Notes under the pieces: model-generated
What the model saw: only the letters and a program-made list of their open reading frames with translations
Told to the model about the DNA's origin: nothing
The model's database searches: none
NCBI GenBank assembly: GCA_030156625.1
Contig: JASGMC010000006.1
Location: 1-44,307 of the forward strand
DNA: 44,307 nucleotides
Source of the DNA: Methanoculleus sp.
GTDB lineage: Archaea > Halobacteriota > Methanomicrobia > Methanomicrobiales > Methanoculleaceae
Direction of reading: 5' to 3'
Shown here: piece after piece, positions 14,968-23,651 of the stretch
How the letters are laid out: each line of letters starts with the position of its first letter
Numbering within the stretch: position 1 is the stretch's first letter
Position numbers and translations under genes: made by a program

Positions 14968-15561
14968 TCAGGCTCCGGAGAGAGCCGCCGCAAGGTCCCG
15001 GCCGCACCGGTATGCCTGCTCGAGCACCTCCCCTCTCTCCCCGACGATACCCGGCTCAAAGCAGTTGAGGACCGGGAGTTCCGCAACCACCTCGTAGCCG
15101 AGCGGCCGGAGCGGCAGGGAGAGCGCCTCCAGCGCAACGCCGAGATCGGCGGGGTCCGCCTGCTCGCCCACCGCAAAGACCACGGCCTTGCGCTTCCGGT
15201 CCGCAAGACGGCTGGAGTAGCCCCGGGGACGCTCATCGGTGAAGTCGTAAAAGGCGTAGAGCCGATCGATGAACGCCTTCATCTGGCTGGTGACGTTGTA
15301 GTGGTAGACGGGCGAACCGAGAACGAGCGCATCCGCTTCCACGATGCGGGGGTACAGCATGGTCATGCCGTCGTTGAAGCGGGTGCAGTTCAGGCCGCGC
15401 CTGCACTGCTCGCAACCGACGCAGCCTGCGATAACATACCGGGAAAGACTGACGGCGCTCGCCTCGCCGCCTGCGTCGGAGACCCCGCGGAGAACCTCCG
15501 CGAGGAGACGGGCGGTGTTCCCCCTCGCCCTCGGGCTTCCGCTGATGCCAAGCACCTTCAT
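14968..15561 (-). CDS. Flavodoxin-family NAD(P)H-dependent oxidoreductase with Cys motif
   Basis: This 197-residue protein starts MKVLGISGSPRARGNTARLL, the FMN-phosphate loop, and carries GCVGCEQCRRGLNCTRFNDGM and the flavin-side motif LGSPVYHYNVTSQMKAFIDRLYAF. This is the iron-sulfur flavoprotein-like group. It probably passes electrons from ferredoxin or NAD(P)H to oxidants. The Cys set (CVGCEQC...C) may hold a cluster. The start 15561 is the only one that gives the family N-terminus. It is divergent from the DUF523/DUF1722 gene. Confidence 0.88.
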   Translation of the reverse strand: MKVLGISGSPRARGNTARLLAEVLRGVSDAGGEASAVSLSRYVIAGCVGCEQCRRGLNCTRFNDGMTMLYPRIVEADALVLGSPVYHYNVTSQMKAFIDRLYAFYDFTDERPRGYSSRLADRKRKAVVFAVGEQADPADLGVALEALSLPLRPLGYEVVAELPVLNCFEPGIVGERGEVLEQAYRCGRDLAAALSGA

Positions 15562-15788
15562 GATGGGATCTCTTTCGAGCGGGCGGATAAGGGTTCCGGG
15601 GATGCAGCGAAGAACCGGCCCGGGTGCCCATCCGGACACGCATCGGGAGATCGTGCGTCTCAAGGGCGACCGCCACGCAAGGAGAGTCGCGCCGCAGGGC
15701 CGTGAAGGTGGCGCCCGGGAGCAAGCCTGCCCGGGGTCCGGAGAGTACGGTTCGGCACATACCCGCTCCCACCACCAGAAGGATTCAT

Positions 15789-16820
15789 ATGCATCCCGCC
15801 GCATCGTTATGCCCCATGACCCGGGAATACCCGCGACCCCGCCTCGTCGTCAGCCGCTGCGTCGAGTTCGACCCGTGCCGCTACGACGGCTCGAAGATAC
15901 CCTCCCCCACGGTGGCACGCCTGAGGGAGTATGCCGACTGCATCCCGGTCTGCCCGGAGGTCGAGATCGGGCTCGGCATCCCCCGCTCAACCGTCAGGAT
16001 CGTGCGGATAGACGGCTCCGATCGCCTCGTGCAGCCTGCTACCGGGCGGGACGTTACGGAGGAGATGTCCGCCTTCACAGCCCGGTTTCTTGATGCACTC
16101 CCCCCTGTCGACGGCTTTATCCTGAAAGGCGGCTCCCCCACCTCGGGAACCCGGAACGTCCGGGTGTATCCGTCGATGGAGAAGTCCGCGGCGATAGCAA
16201 AGTCCGCAGGATTCTTCGCCCGCGAGGTGCTGAAGCGGTACCCGGAACTTCCCGTTGAGGACGAACTCCGCCTGAACAATGCGCGGATCCGCGACCATTT
16301 TCTCTCCGGGGTCTTTACCCTGGCGGCGTTCCGGGGTGTCGAAGCAACCCGGGATCGGGAGGGTCTCGTACAATTCCATGCGAACAGCAAGCTCCTCCTG
16401 CTTGCCTCGAGCCAGAAGATGCTGCGGGAGATGGGACGGCTCGTCGCATCCCGTGCAGAGGTTGAACCGGGAGAACTGTTCCTCCGGTACCGTCGGATGC
16501 TCTCTGCGGCACTCGCGCGGGCTCCCCGGTATACCGGCAACGTCAACGTTCTCCTGCATACCCTTGGATACTTCAGCGACCGCATCTCAGACGAGGAGAG
16601 AGCGTACTGCATCAGGCTGATCGACCGCTATAAAAACGGCCACGCTACGCTGGCCGAACCCCGAAACCTGCTCCGGTCCTGGGTGATCAGATTCGGGGAG
16701 CCATACCTGATGAACCAGTCGTTTTTTGCTCCATACCCCGCCGAACTCGTGGATCTGCCGGGAGATGTTACCGATCGCGGACGGGATGTCTGGAATAACA
16801 GAGAGGACCCGGCATCGTAA
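15789..16820 (+). CDS. DUF523-DUF1722 (YbgA-type) fusion protein
   Basis: This 343-residue protein has an N-terminal DUF523 domain (about 15-165: VVSRCVEFDPCRYDG, CIPVCPEVEIGLGIPR, FILKGGSPTSGTRNV), with conserved cysteines, and a C-terminal DUF1722/YbgA domain (about 195-325: ARIRDHFLSGVFTLAAFRG, LLLLASSQKMLREMGRLV, NVNVLLHTLGYFSDRI). YbgA homologues sit beside photolyase genes in bacteria, hinting at a DNA damage or stress link, but the function is not established. AAGGA six bases ahead supports ATG 15789 over 15816. Confidence 0.9.
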   Translation: MHPAASLCPMTREYPRPRLVVSRCVEFDPCRYDGSKIPSPTVARLREYADCIPVCPEVEIGLGIPRSTVRIVRIDGSDRLVQPATGRDVTEEMSAFTARFLDALPPVDGFILKGGSPTSGTRNVRVYPSMEKSAAIAKSAGFFAREVLKRYPELPVEDELRLNNARIRDHFLSGVFTLAAFRGVEATRDREGLVQFHANSKLLLLASSQKMLREMGRLVASRAEVEPGELFLRYRRMLSAALARAPRYTGNVNVLLHTLGYFSDRISDEERAYCIRLIDRYKNGHATLAEPRNLLRSWVIRFGEPYLMNQSFFAPYPAELVDLPGDVTDRGRDVWNNREDPAS

Positions 16821-16878
16821 TCGCAGCCCTGCTGCCGCGAGCGAGCGCTTATGATAGTTCGCGAAGAGAGGAAGAACC

Positions 16879-17718
16879 ATGCACCGGATCATCGACTGGA
16901 ACGAGCTCTGGAAAGCCCTGCACGCTGGTTCGTCCGAACGTGCCGAAAAAGACCGCGACCCCGCCGCCGTCTGGGACAGGCGGGCTGCGGCCTACCGGCG
17001 GGTCACCCGCGACGAGAAGAAGGCGACCGAGCACGAACTCGCGATCCTGGATCTCGCGGCCGGCGACACCGTGCTCGATATGGGTGCCGGGACGGGGAGG
17101 CTTGCCGTGCCGATGGCCCGGACCGCCGCACACGTGACGGCCCTCGACCCGTCGGGAGGCATGCTCTCCGTCCTCAGCGAGCGGATGGCGGAGGAGGGGC
17201 TCACGAACTACTCCTGCGTTAAGATGCGCTGGGAGGATGCCGTGATCGGCAGGGACATCGAGCCGCACGACGTGGTCGTCGCAGCGTTCTCGCTCGGGTT
17301 CTACGACCTCGCCGCCGCCCTGGAGAAGCTCGACGCCGCGGCTCTCCGGGCGGCCTACATCTTCTGGCACGCGGGAGAGTGGCGGGGCCCCGACGAGATG
17401 GCGCTGTACCGGGCGGTCTTCGGGGAGGACGCGACCATGCAGAAAGGATACCCGGACTACATCTACCCCGTCAACATTCTCCACGACGCCGGGATCTACC
17501 CGAACGTCAGGATTTATCATGCCGTCTGGGATGCGGTCTACGACTCCGTCGAAGAGGCCGCCCGGACCTGGGCGGCGATGCACGACCCCGGCATGGAAGA
17601 CCTCGCTCCCGTCAGGGAGTATTTCACCCGGACGCTCCACCGGAACGAGGCCGGGAAGTACGTCGAGACGACGGTACGGCCGACCGCGGCGGTCTGGTGG
17701 GAGAAAGAGGGCAGGTGA
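16879..17718 (+). CDS. Class I SAM-dependent methyltransferase
   Basis: This 279-residue protein has motif I DTVLDMGAGTGRLAVPMA, the acidic motif II in VTALDPSGGML and the post-II segment HDVVVAAFSLGFYDL. An N-terminal part with WDRRAAAYRRV is like small-molecule or corrinoid-neighbourhood methyltransferases seen in methanogens. GAGAGGAAGAA precedes the ATG. The 3' neighbour is the RNB nuclease 54 bases on, so co-transcription is possible. The substrate is unknown. Confidence 0.85.
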   Translation: MHRIIDWNELWKALHAGSSERAEKDRDPAAVWDRRAAAYRRVTRDEKKATEHELAILDLAAGDTVLDMGAGTGRLAVPMARTAAHVTALDPSGGMLSVLSERMAEEGLTNYSCVKMRWEDAVIGRDIEPHDVVVAAFSLGFYDLAAALEKLDAAALRAAYIFWHAGEWRGPDEMALYRAVFGEDATMQKGYPDYIYPVNILHDAGIYPNVRIYHAVWDAVYDSVEEAARTWAAMHDPGMEDLAPVREYFTRTLHRNEAGKYVETTVRPTAAVWWEKEGR

Positions 17719-17772
17719 CGGGGAGCGGCCACTCACCGGAGTGGTGCCGGAGAGGCGACTCTCCTACTTTAT

Positions 17773-19269
17773 ATGCCCGCAAACGAATCTCTCCATCAGA
17801 TGCAGAACCAGCAGCCCGTCGACCTGAACACCATCGCGTGGGCGGCGATGCGGCAGTACGGTTTCATCCCGACCTTCCCGCCGTCCGTCCTCCGCGAAAT
17901 CGAGGCTCTCGACGCGAAGATCTTCCCGGACATCCTCGACGACCCCCGCGACCTCCGCTCGCTCCCCTGGTCGTCGATCGACAACCACGATTCAGAAGAT
18001 CTCGACCAGATCGAAGTCTGCGAAGAAGGGCAGAACGGGGAGATCCGGGTCAGGGTTGCCATCGCCGACGTCGACGTTTACGTCCCGAAAGATTCGGAGA
18101 CGGACCGGCACGCCGCCCACAACGGGACGTCGGTCTACACCGGCGTCACGACCTTCCCGATGCTGCCCGACCGCCTCTCGGCGGGCATCACCTCGCTCCT
18201 GCCCGGCCGGGACCGGATGGCGATCGTCATCGAGTACACCGTTCTCCCGGACGGGAGTGCGGTACCCGGCGACGTCTACCGGGCAATTGTTGCGAACCGG
18301 GCGAAACTCGTCTACGAGGAGGTCGGCGACTGGCTGGAAGGGAGCGCCCCCGCTCCCCGGGCGATCGAGGAGACGCCGGGGCTCGCGGAGCAGATCCTCC
18401 TCCAGGACGAGGCCGCGGTGCGGCTCAGAAAGCGCCGGACGGAACAGGGAGCGCTCGCCCTGGAGACGATCGAGGCCGAACCCGTCGTTGAGGACAACCG
18501 GGTCATGGGCCTCGTCATCCAGCAGCAGAACCGCGCGCGGTGCCTGATCGAGGAGTTCATGGTCGCGGCGAACGGAACCCTGACGGCGTTCTTAAATGAC
18601 GCCGATCTCCCCATGATCCACCGGGTCGTCCGCACACCGAAGAACTGGGAGGGAATTGTTCGGGAGGCGGCGGAGCGCGGCGAGACGCTGCCCGCCGATC
18701 CGGACGCGGAGGCGCTCACACGGTTCCTCATCCGGCAGAAGGCGGCCGACCCCGACCGCTTCCCCGATCTCTCTCTCACGGTGGTGAAACTCATGGGGGC
18801 GGGGGAGTACGTGGCGTTCCGGCCGGGCGACGAGCCGATCGGCCACTTCGCCCTCGCCGTCACCGACTACACCCACGGCACCGCCCCGAACCGGCGCTAC
18901 GTCGACCTCATCATCCAGCGGCTGGTAAAATCGGTTGTCGACGGAGAGCCCGTCTCCCCATACACGCCCGCCGAACTCGACGAACTCGCCGCCCGGCTGA
19001 CCGAACGGGATAAGGCATCCCAGAAGGTCGAACGCTTCGTCCGTAAGGCCGCGGCCGCGGTCCTGCTCCAGGAGAGGATCGGCGAGACGTTCGAGGCGTT
19101 CGTCACCGGCGCCTCGGAGAAGGGGACGTATGTTCGGCTGATCGACCCGCCGGCCGAAGGGAGGGTCGTGCTGGGGGAGCAGGGTCTCAGAGTCGGCCAG
19201 AGGGTGCGCGTCCGCCTGATGGCGGCGGACCCCTACAAAGGCTTCATCGACTTCGGGCGCACCCGGTGA
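17773..19269 (+). CDS. RNB-domain ribonuclease (RNase II/R-like)
   Basis: This 498-residue protein has an RNB catalytic core (about 60-395) and a C-terminal S1-like barrel (about 435-495, FEAFVTGASEKGTYVRLIDPP and GQRVRVRLMAADPYKGFIDF). The metal-binding motif reads IDNHDSEDLDQIEV. In classical RNase II the last acidic residue is Asp (DLDD); here it is Gln, as in a DrII-like subgroup. Further landmarks are TGVTTFPMLPDRLSAGITSL, AAFLNDADL-type RNA path segments and HFALAVTDYTHGTAPNRRYVDL. It is expected to degrade RNA 3' to 5'. The second ATG, ten codons in, is also possible. Confidence 0.9.
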   Translation: MPANESLHQMQNQQPVDLNTIAWAAMRQYGFIPTFPPSVLREIEALDAKIFPDILDDPRDLRSLPWSSIDNHDSEDLDQIEVCEEGQNGEIRVRVAIADVDVYVPKDSETDRHAAHNGTSVYTGVTTFPMLPDRLSAGITSLLPGRDRMAIVIEYTVLPDGSAVPGDVYRAIVANRAKLVYEEVGDWLEGSAPAPRAIEETPGLAEQILLQDEAAVRLRKRRTEQGALALETIEAEPVVEDNRVMGLVIQQQNRARCLIEEFMVAANGTLTAFLNDADLPMIHRVVRTPKNWEGIVREAAERGETLPADPDAEALTRFLIRQKAADPDRFPDLSLTVVKLMGAGEYVAFRPGDEPIGHFALAVTDYTHGTAPNRRYVDLIIQRLVKSVVDGEPVSPYTPAELDELAARLTERDKASQKVERFVRKAAAAVLLQERIGETFEAFVTGASEKGTYVRLIDPPAEGRVVLGEQGLRVGQRVRVRLMAADPYKGFIDFGRTR

Positions 19270-19466
19270 GAGAGGGGCGGAGCCGGGCGATGGATATCCA
19301 CGAGGACGCACCGTCTCCAGCTCATTGAAACCCGGAAATCCTCCTGGCATATAGTGAAGATGCAAAGACCGTTAAGATCTTAAAAAAGAACGGCAGCCTT
19401 GCGTTCATCCCGGGATTTCAGCCGCGAGAGTTCCCGCTCTGCCGCCTTCACCCCTGGACTGAAGCC

Positions 19467-19789
19467 TCAGAGAAGCCCCAGGATACCGATGATGATCGCG
19501 ATGATACCGATGATCGTCTGGAAGCTGCCCAACCACGACCGAACTTCTCGAGATACTTACCGAGACCCGGGATGACGTGGAACGCACCGGTCAGGAGGAT
19601 GACCCCTACCAGGAAGACAACTATACCCTGCAGTGAGAAGATCCCCAGTAGTCCGAGGACCATCATGATGATCCCTATGATGACCTGGAAACCGCCCAGA
19701 AACTTGCCCGCCTTCTCAAGGAAGCCCCCGAGCACGGGCAGGGCTCCTATAATTCCGGCACAGAATACCAGTCCGCCGATTATGTTCAT
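19467..19789 (-). pseudogene. Small membrane protein with internal duplication and a likely frameshift
   Basis: The frame starts at 19789 (MNIIGGLVFCAGIIGAL) and has three glycine/isoleucine-rich helices. After GLGKYLEKFG (about 19547) it shifts into serine- and arginine-rich residues. Shifting one base restores LGSFQTIIGIIAIIIGILGLL and a stop at 19467. That segment duplicates an earlier one (LGGFQVIIGIIMMVLGLLGIF), each preceded by LEK(A/F)G. This argues for a one-base indel near 19538-19548, real or a sequencing error. Upstream GGAGGTGA lies about 20 bases from ATG 19789, unusually far. Confidence 0.65.
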
Positions 19790-20230
19790 TATCGCGGTTA
19801 TTGCCGCAATTTCACCTCCAATCCATCACTTTACAAACTTGAGTTATAGAGGTCAGCAATCCTCTGATACAACAAGTTAATTTAAGTGACGCCCGGCATT
19901 AATTTAACGAAATATATTGACCCGCCGGACAGGAGCTGCCTGCTTAACGCTTGAAAGGCGTCGTTTACATGACTACTCAGCCTCTCGCACCGGGAGCATC
20001 CAGGAACATTTTCAGCCCGGGTTCGGCATCCTGCAATACAGCCGGAGTGGATATCCTGGTGACAGGCAGTCCCGTACCGGGAACGCTTCGGCGAACTTTT
20101 CCAGGGGGCAGGGGACGCCGGATCCTCTGCCGGGCAGAAGGAGAGCCCCGGACCCACGGAGACGATGTCCATAGAAAGTCCCACCGGGCCGGGAAGACCC
20201 CCGACGAGAATCTGCAAAAATAGAAGAGAT
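19790..20230. other. 441-bp stretch without a confident gene
   Basis: The left part (19840-19920) is AT-rich, with TATA-like strings (aatttaacgaaatatatt) suited to the minus-strand membrane protein. The rest is GC-rich and codes for nothing I recognise: a plus frame 19951-20223 and a minus frame 19882-20217 both read as low-complexity noise. It lies next to the MscS remnant and may be decayed gene sequence. Confidence 0.5.
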
Positions 20231-20440
20231 CTACTGAACCCGCTCCAGGTGGACGTCCACCTGCGGGAAGGGAATCTCGATGCCGGCCTCCTTGAACGCC
20301 CTGACGACGTCGCGGGTCAGATCCCACTGCACGCCCCAGAAGTCCACCGTCTTCGTCCACGCCCGGAGAGCGAGGTTCACCGAAGAGTCGGCCAGTTCGG
20401 GGACGACGACCGCAGGTTCCGGCGATGGGAGCACCGCCAC
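20231..20440 (-). pseudogene. C-terminal fragment of an MscS-type mechanosensitive channel
   Basis: The last 70 or so codons of a minus-strand frame read LPSPEPAVVVPELADSSVNL, then RAWTKTVDFWGVQWDLTR and GIEIPFPQVDVHLERVQ, which is the conserved cytoplasmic C-terminus of MscS-family channels (ADSSVNL...W...IPFPQ). The beta domain and all membrane helices are missing; upstream of about 20440 the frame no longer looks like a channel. It is a dead remnant after deletion of the front of the gene. Confidence 0.75.
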
Positions 20441-20608
20441 AACCGCTCCTGCATGGCCGGACAGAGAGACAGCAGAACTCTGGAGAGGGAGGGGATACGG
20501 TTGACCCGCACCTCGCAAAAGAGATAAACCGGGTATAAGCCTGCCATGAAGACGCCCCCCTTTTCCTTTAGCAGGCAGGCCCGGTGCCGCCGCGCGGGGC
20601 AGCCGGAT

Positions 20609-21301
20609 TCAATAACCGAGCGGCTGGCGGATCAGGACCACCGTTACCCTTCCCTCGGCAACTTCGCTCTCGAGGACCACGTATTTGCCGATGTAACTTC
20701 CCGTGCCGTAGGCATGCTGCGCACGCTGGTTCTCGAGGGGCAGGGCATACTCCCGGCACCGCCGGAGCGCATCGTCGATGGTCGGCACGATCTTGTTCGT
20801 CCCGGAGACGAGGATGAGATGGCCCGCCGCGTGAGGCCACGCCCCCGTCCGGCTCCCGGTCTTGTCGCACCCCACGACCTCGCCTGAGGCGGCGATCGCC
20901 TGCACCCCGGAGAGGAAATAGTCTGCGGCCACGCTTTTGCGGCGGAGCGCGTGCCGCTTCTCGGCATCGTCCTCGGCCGTGATGATCGCGTGATAATCCC
21001 GCCATCCCTTCGGGTTCTCTTTGAGCACCCGGTCGTACCCGATCTCGATCAGGGTCGTGGAGTAGCCGTTCATGACCTCGGCCCCTTCGGGCAGCAGGTC
21101 GACGACGGTCCGAAGCGCCTCCTCTGCCGTATCAACGAGGAACACCCCGATGTTCCGGGCCTCGATCGCATCAATCGTCTTTTTGAGCGTCGCGTCGTCC
21201 GGCGTCCGGCTCCATCGCTCCGCATCCACCCCGGCATCCTTCAACAGGTTGGCCGCACTGTACTCCGTGGCTTTTGCCATCTGCTGGGTAACGTTCGCCA
21301 T
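20609..21301 (-). CDS. LUD-domain protein (DUF162, YkgG-like)
   Basis: This 230-residue protein spans one LUD domain: NIGVFLVDTAEEALRTVVDLLPEGAEVMNG, YSTTLIEIGYD, YFLSGVQAIAASGEVVGCDKTGSR and LILVSGTNKIVPTIDDALRR. In bacteria LUD proteins (LutC/LutB) serve lactate oxidation with iron-sulfur partners. No LutA/B partners are present here, and solitary forms are common in archaea, so the role is uncertain, perhaps in organic acid or CoA-related metabolism. A single gene. Confidence 0.88.
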   Translation of the reverse strand: MANVTQQMAKATEYSAANLLKDAGVDAERWSRTPDDATLKKTIDAIEARNIGVFLVDTAEEALRTVVDLLPEGAEVMNGYSTTLIEIGYDRVLKENPKGWRDYHAIITAEDDAEKRHALRRKSVAADYFLSGVQAIAASGEVVGCDKTGSRTGAWPHAAGHLILVSGTNKIVPTIDDALRRCREYALPLENQRAQHAYGTGSYIGKYVVLESEVAEGRVTVVLIRQPLGY

Positions 21302-21437
21302 CAGATCACCTCACGGTCGGGGGATGCGATCCCACATATACCTCTCGATGAGCAGGGTCGGGAGAGAGGGCCGCGCCGTTTTCCCCGGCGAGGAAGGTTC
21401 CGGCGTGTTTTTTTGGTATTCCATCCCACAAGACGGT

Positions 21438-22388
21438 ATGAAAAGATGCTATCTCATCGGCATGGTCTGCCTCCTGGTGCTCGCGGCCGGATGCAGCGGC
21501 CCTGCCGGGCAGGAGACCGTGAAGGAGAATACGACTCACGCGGATCTTGCGGGTCTCGTCCGGGAGGCCGCCGCCTACGCGGAGACTGCCGGAGAAGACG
21601 TGGCCCTCGCCGAATTCAACGACGTGTCCGGCCGGTTCTCGCAGGGGGCCCTCTACGTATACGCCTACGACTACAACGGGACGCTCCTTGCGCACCCCTA
21701 CGAGAAGGATGCGGTCGGTTCCGACCGCGGGAACTGGACCGACGTCCGGGGGCTGCCGGTGATCCGCATCGGTGCGCATACCGCAGCAAACGGCGGCGGG
21801 TATATCGCCTACCTCTACCCGGCGCCGGAGTTCGGGTCGATCGACGAGTCGGCAGGGGATACCTACGTCCCGAAGATCGGCTACGTCGCTCCTGCCGGGG
21901 AGACGTGGTGGGTAGCCTCAGGCGTCTACCTCTCCGACGTGGCCGGTCCCGGCCGGGAGCCGTACCCTAAAGCCGTATCGGCGATGATCGACCTCGTCGA
22001 GCGCGGTGCCGCCTACGGCCGGGAGCAGGGAGCACAGGCGGCGTTTGCCGAGATCTCGAATGCGTCCGGGATGTTCGTCGATTCGGCCGGGCACTACCTC
22101 TACGCCTACGACTACAACGGAACGCTCCTTGCCCATCCCCACCTGCAGGACTCGATCGGCACGAGCCTGATCGAGCGGCAGGACCCGTTCGGGATGGAGA
22201 ACATCCGGGCGCTCAGGGATACCGCACAGTCGGGAGGAGGGTTCATCGTCTTCGTCTGGCCGAATCCGGAGCAGGATGACCGCGACGAACTCAAGATCGG
22301 CTACGTCCTCCCGGTCGACGATACCTGGTGGGTCGGCTCCGGCGTCTACTTAAGCGAGATCACCGGGGAAGATGCAGTGCTCCCCTGA
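21438..22388 (+). CDS. Lipoprotein with two tandem Cache sensor domains
   Basis: This 316-residue protein starts MKRCYLIGMVCLLVLAAGCSG, a signal with lipobox LAAGC, so it is probably anchored by lipid on the outer face. Two repeats of about 130 residues follow (about 45-175 and 180-310). Each has YAYDYNGTLLAHP, a GGG(Y/F)I segment and KIGYV...WWV(A/G)SGVYLS, the hallmark of calcium-channel/chemotaxis (Cache, sCache_2-like) domains that bind small ligands. No kinase or methyl-accepting domain is attached, so it acts as a free binding protein or needs a partner. Confidence 0.85.
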   Translation: MKRCYLIGMVCLLVLAAGCSGPAGQETVKENTTHADLAGLVREAAAYAETAGEDVALAEFNDVSGRFSQGALYVYAYDYNGTLLAHPYEKDAVGSDRGNWTDVRGLPVIRIGAHTAANGGGYIAYLYPAPEFGSIDESAGDTYVPKIGYVAPAGETWWVASGVYLSDVAGPGREPYPKAVSAMIDLVERGAAYGREQGAQAAFAEISNASGMFVDSAGHYLYAYDYNGTLLAHPHLQDSIGTSLIERQDPFGMENIRALRDTAQSGGGFIVFVWPNPEQDDRDELKIGYVLPVDDTWWVGSGVYLSEITGEDAVLP

Positions 22389-22541
22389 ATACCTCTTTTT
22401 CACAAACCCCACGGCTGCAGGATCATGCCCTTGCGGCGCCCTTCGTACACGGGGTGATCGGGACCGGCATGCCTCTTCGTATCCGTTGCGAGAGGGCATC
22501 CGAAGATGCCCGGCGAATCCGGCGGTCTCGCTGCTCCCGCA

Positions 22542-22928
22542 TCAGGGAGAAGCGTTCCAGATATCCCACAGGTTCTTCCAGCCGTCCGCCGTGCGCTTCC
22601 ACACGACGACAAACTTGATCTTCTGCTCGGCAGGCGTTCCACCCGGCGGACGGACCCTGAGAATGCCCGTTCCCTTCTCGTGCAGAAAGTCGCCATCCCC
22701 GGAGAGTTCAATCGTGGTCAGTTCCACCTCTTTTACGCCCGACGCCATGACCGTTCTCCAGAACTCCTCGATCGCCTCTTTTCCCTGGATCATGGGGGTG
22801 TCGGGGGGGAAGACTACGGCGTCCTCTGCAAAGACCGATGCCGTTATTGCGGCATCGCCCTTCAGGAACCCTTCGGAAAATCGTTTGTTGTTCGCGTCGA
22901 TGGCCTTCCTTACTTCGTCGACAACCAT
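22542..22928 (-). CDS. SnoaL/DUF4440-like (YybH-type) protein
   Basis: This 128-residue protein has the cone-shaped NTF2-like fold pattern: VRKAIDANNKRFSEGFLKGDAAITASVFAEDAVVFPPDTPMIQGKEAIEEFW, then alternating strands ending VVWKRTADGWKNLWDIWNA. Proteins of this kind include isomerases and many of unknown activity. It has its own promoter region of about 200 bp upstream, with no partner gene close by. Confidence 0.85.
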   Translation of the reverse strand: MVVDEVRKAIDANNKRFSEGFLKGDAAITASVFAEDAVVFPPDTPMIQGKEAIEEFWRTVMASGVKEVELTTIELSGDGDFLHEKGTGILRVRPPGGTPAEQKIKFVVVWKRTADGWKNLWDIWNASP

Positions 22929-23129
22929 ACTCCATCCTCGACAGAGCGCTGATCCGGTGCATCACCGGGCTCTGTCGACATCTTTCTGTTGAATTCGAGC
23001 GCCTATGCGGACCAGAACACCGCGGCGAACCTGAAGGCACAATCTCCCTTCCGCGATGCCGCATGAGTGAGAGTATTCCGGCCAGGTCTTCGGAACGGGA
23101 CCGTCGAAAGGGTCCGGTCTCAAAAGAGG

Positions 23130-23429
23130 TCAGGAGGCCGGTGCGGCCCCCACCTCTTCGCTGTCCCATACGAGGGTATTCTTCATCTCGGTCATGATCA
23201 CCCGTGAACCGGGGGGGACCCGGATCGCGTCGCCGATGTCCTCGGGCGCCGACGCCCAGACGACCTGGTGCTTGATGTCCCCGTCGGGGAGCAGCACCAC
23301 GACGCTGTAGGTGTTCATATCCTCCTCGGGAGTGCCTTCTTCCTCCCCCGGGGTGACACGATAGCAGGTAAACGTGACCGGTCCCGATTCTTCCCCCATC
23401 TTCTCTTCGGCTTCGCCTCTCATACGCAT
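23130..23429 (-). CDS. Hypothetical protein (99 aa)
   Basis: The product has a charged N-terminus (MRMRGEAEEKMGEESG) and a core FTCYRVTPGEEEG, TYSVVVLLPDGDIKHQVVWAS, IRVPPGSRVIMTEMKNTLVWDSEE, which alternates strands like a small beta barrel. No cysteine cluster, signal or membrane segment. Family not recognised. ATG at 23429, 23423 or 23399 are all possible starts. Confidence 0.6.
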   Translation of the reverse strand: MRMRGEAEEKMGEESGPVTFTCYRVTPGEEEGTPEEDMNTYSVVVLLPDGDIKHQVVWASAPEDIGDAIRVPPGSRVIMTEMKNTLVWDSEEVGAAPAS

Positions 23430-23651
23430 TCCTCATCACCCGGACGTGCGCGGCCCGTCGCGGTTCTGCGCGGCCCCCGGAGATGGCGGGAGGCCGCGTC
23501 CTCCGCCCGCCGGAAAACCCGCCTCACTCCCGGGAGCCACCTCCTCTCGACCCTCTCCTAATAATAACTTGCCCCATGCCGCAGCTCCCGGTGACAGGGG
23601 GTTGCGCGTACCCGGGCCGGGGGAGGCCGGACGGCTGCCGGCAACGGGCCG

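Noticed and set aside
19951-20223. Possible 90-codon plus-strand gene
   Set aside because: TTG start, no ribosome-binding site, no domain, noise-like composition.
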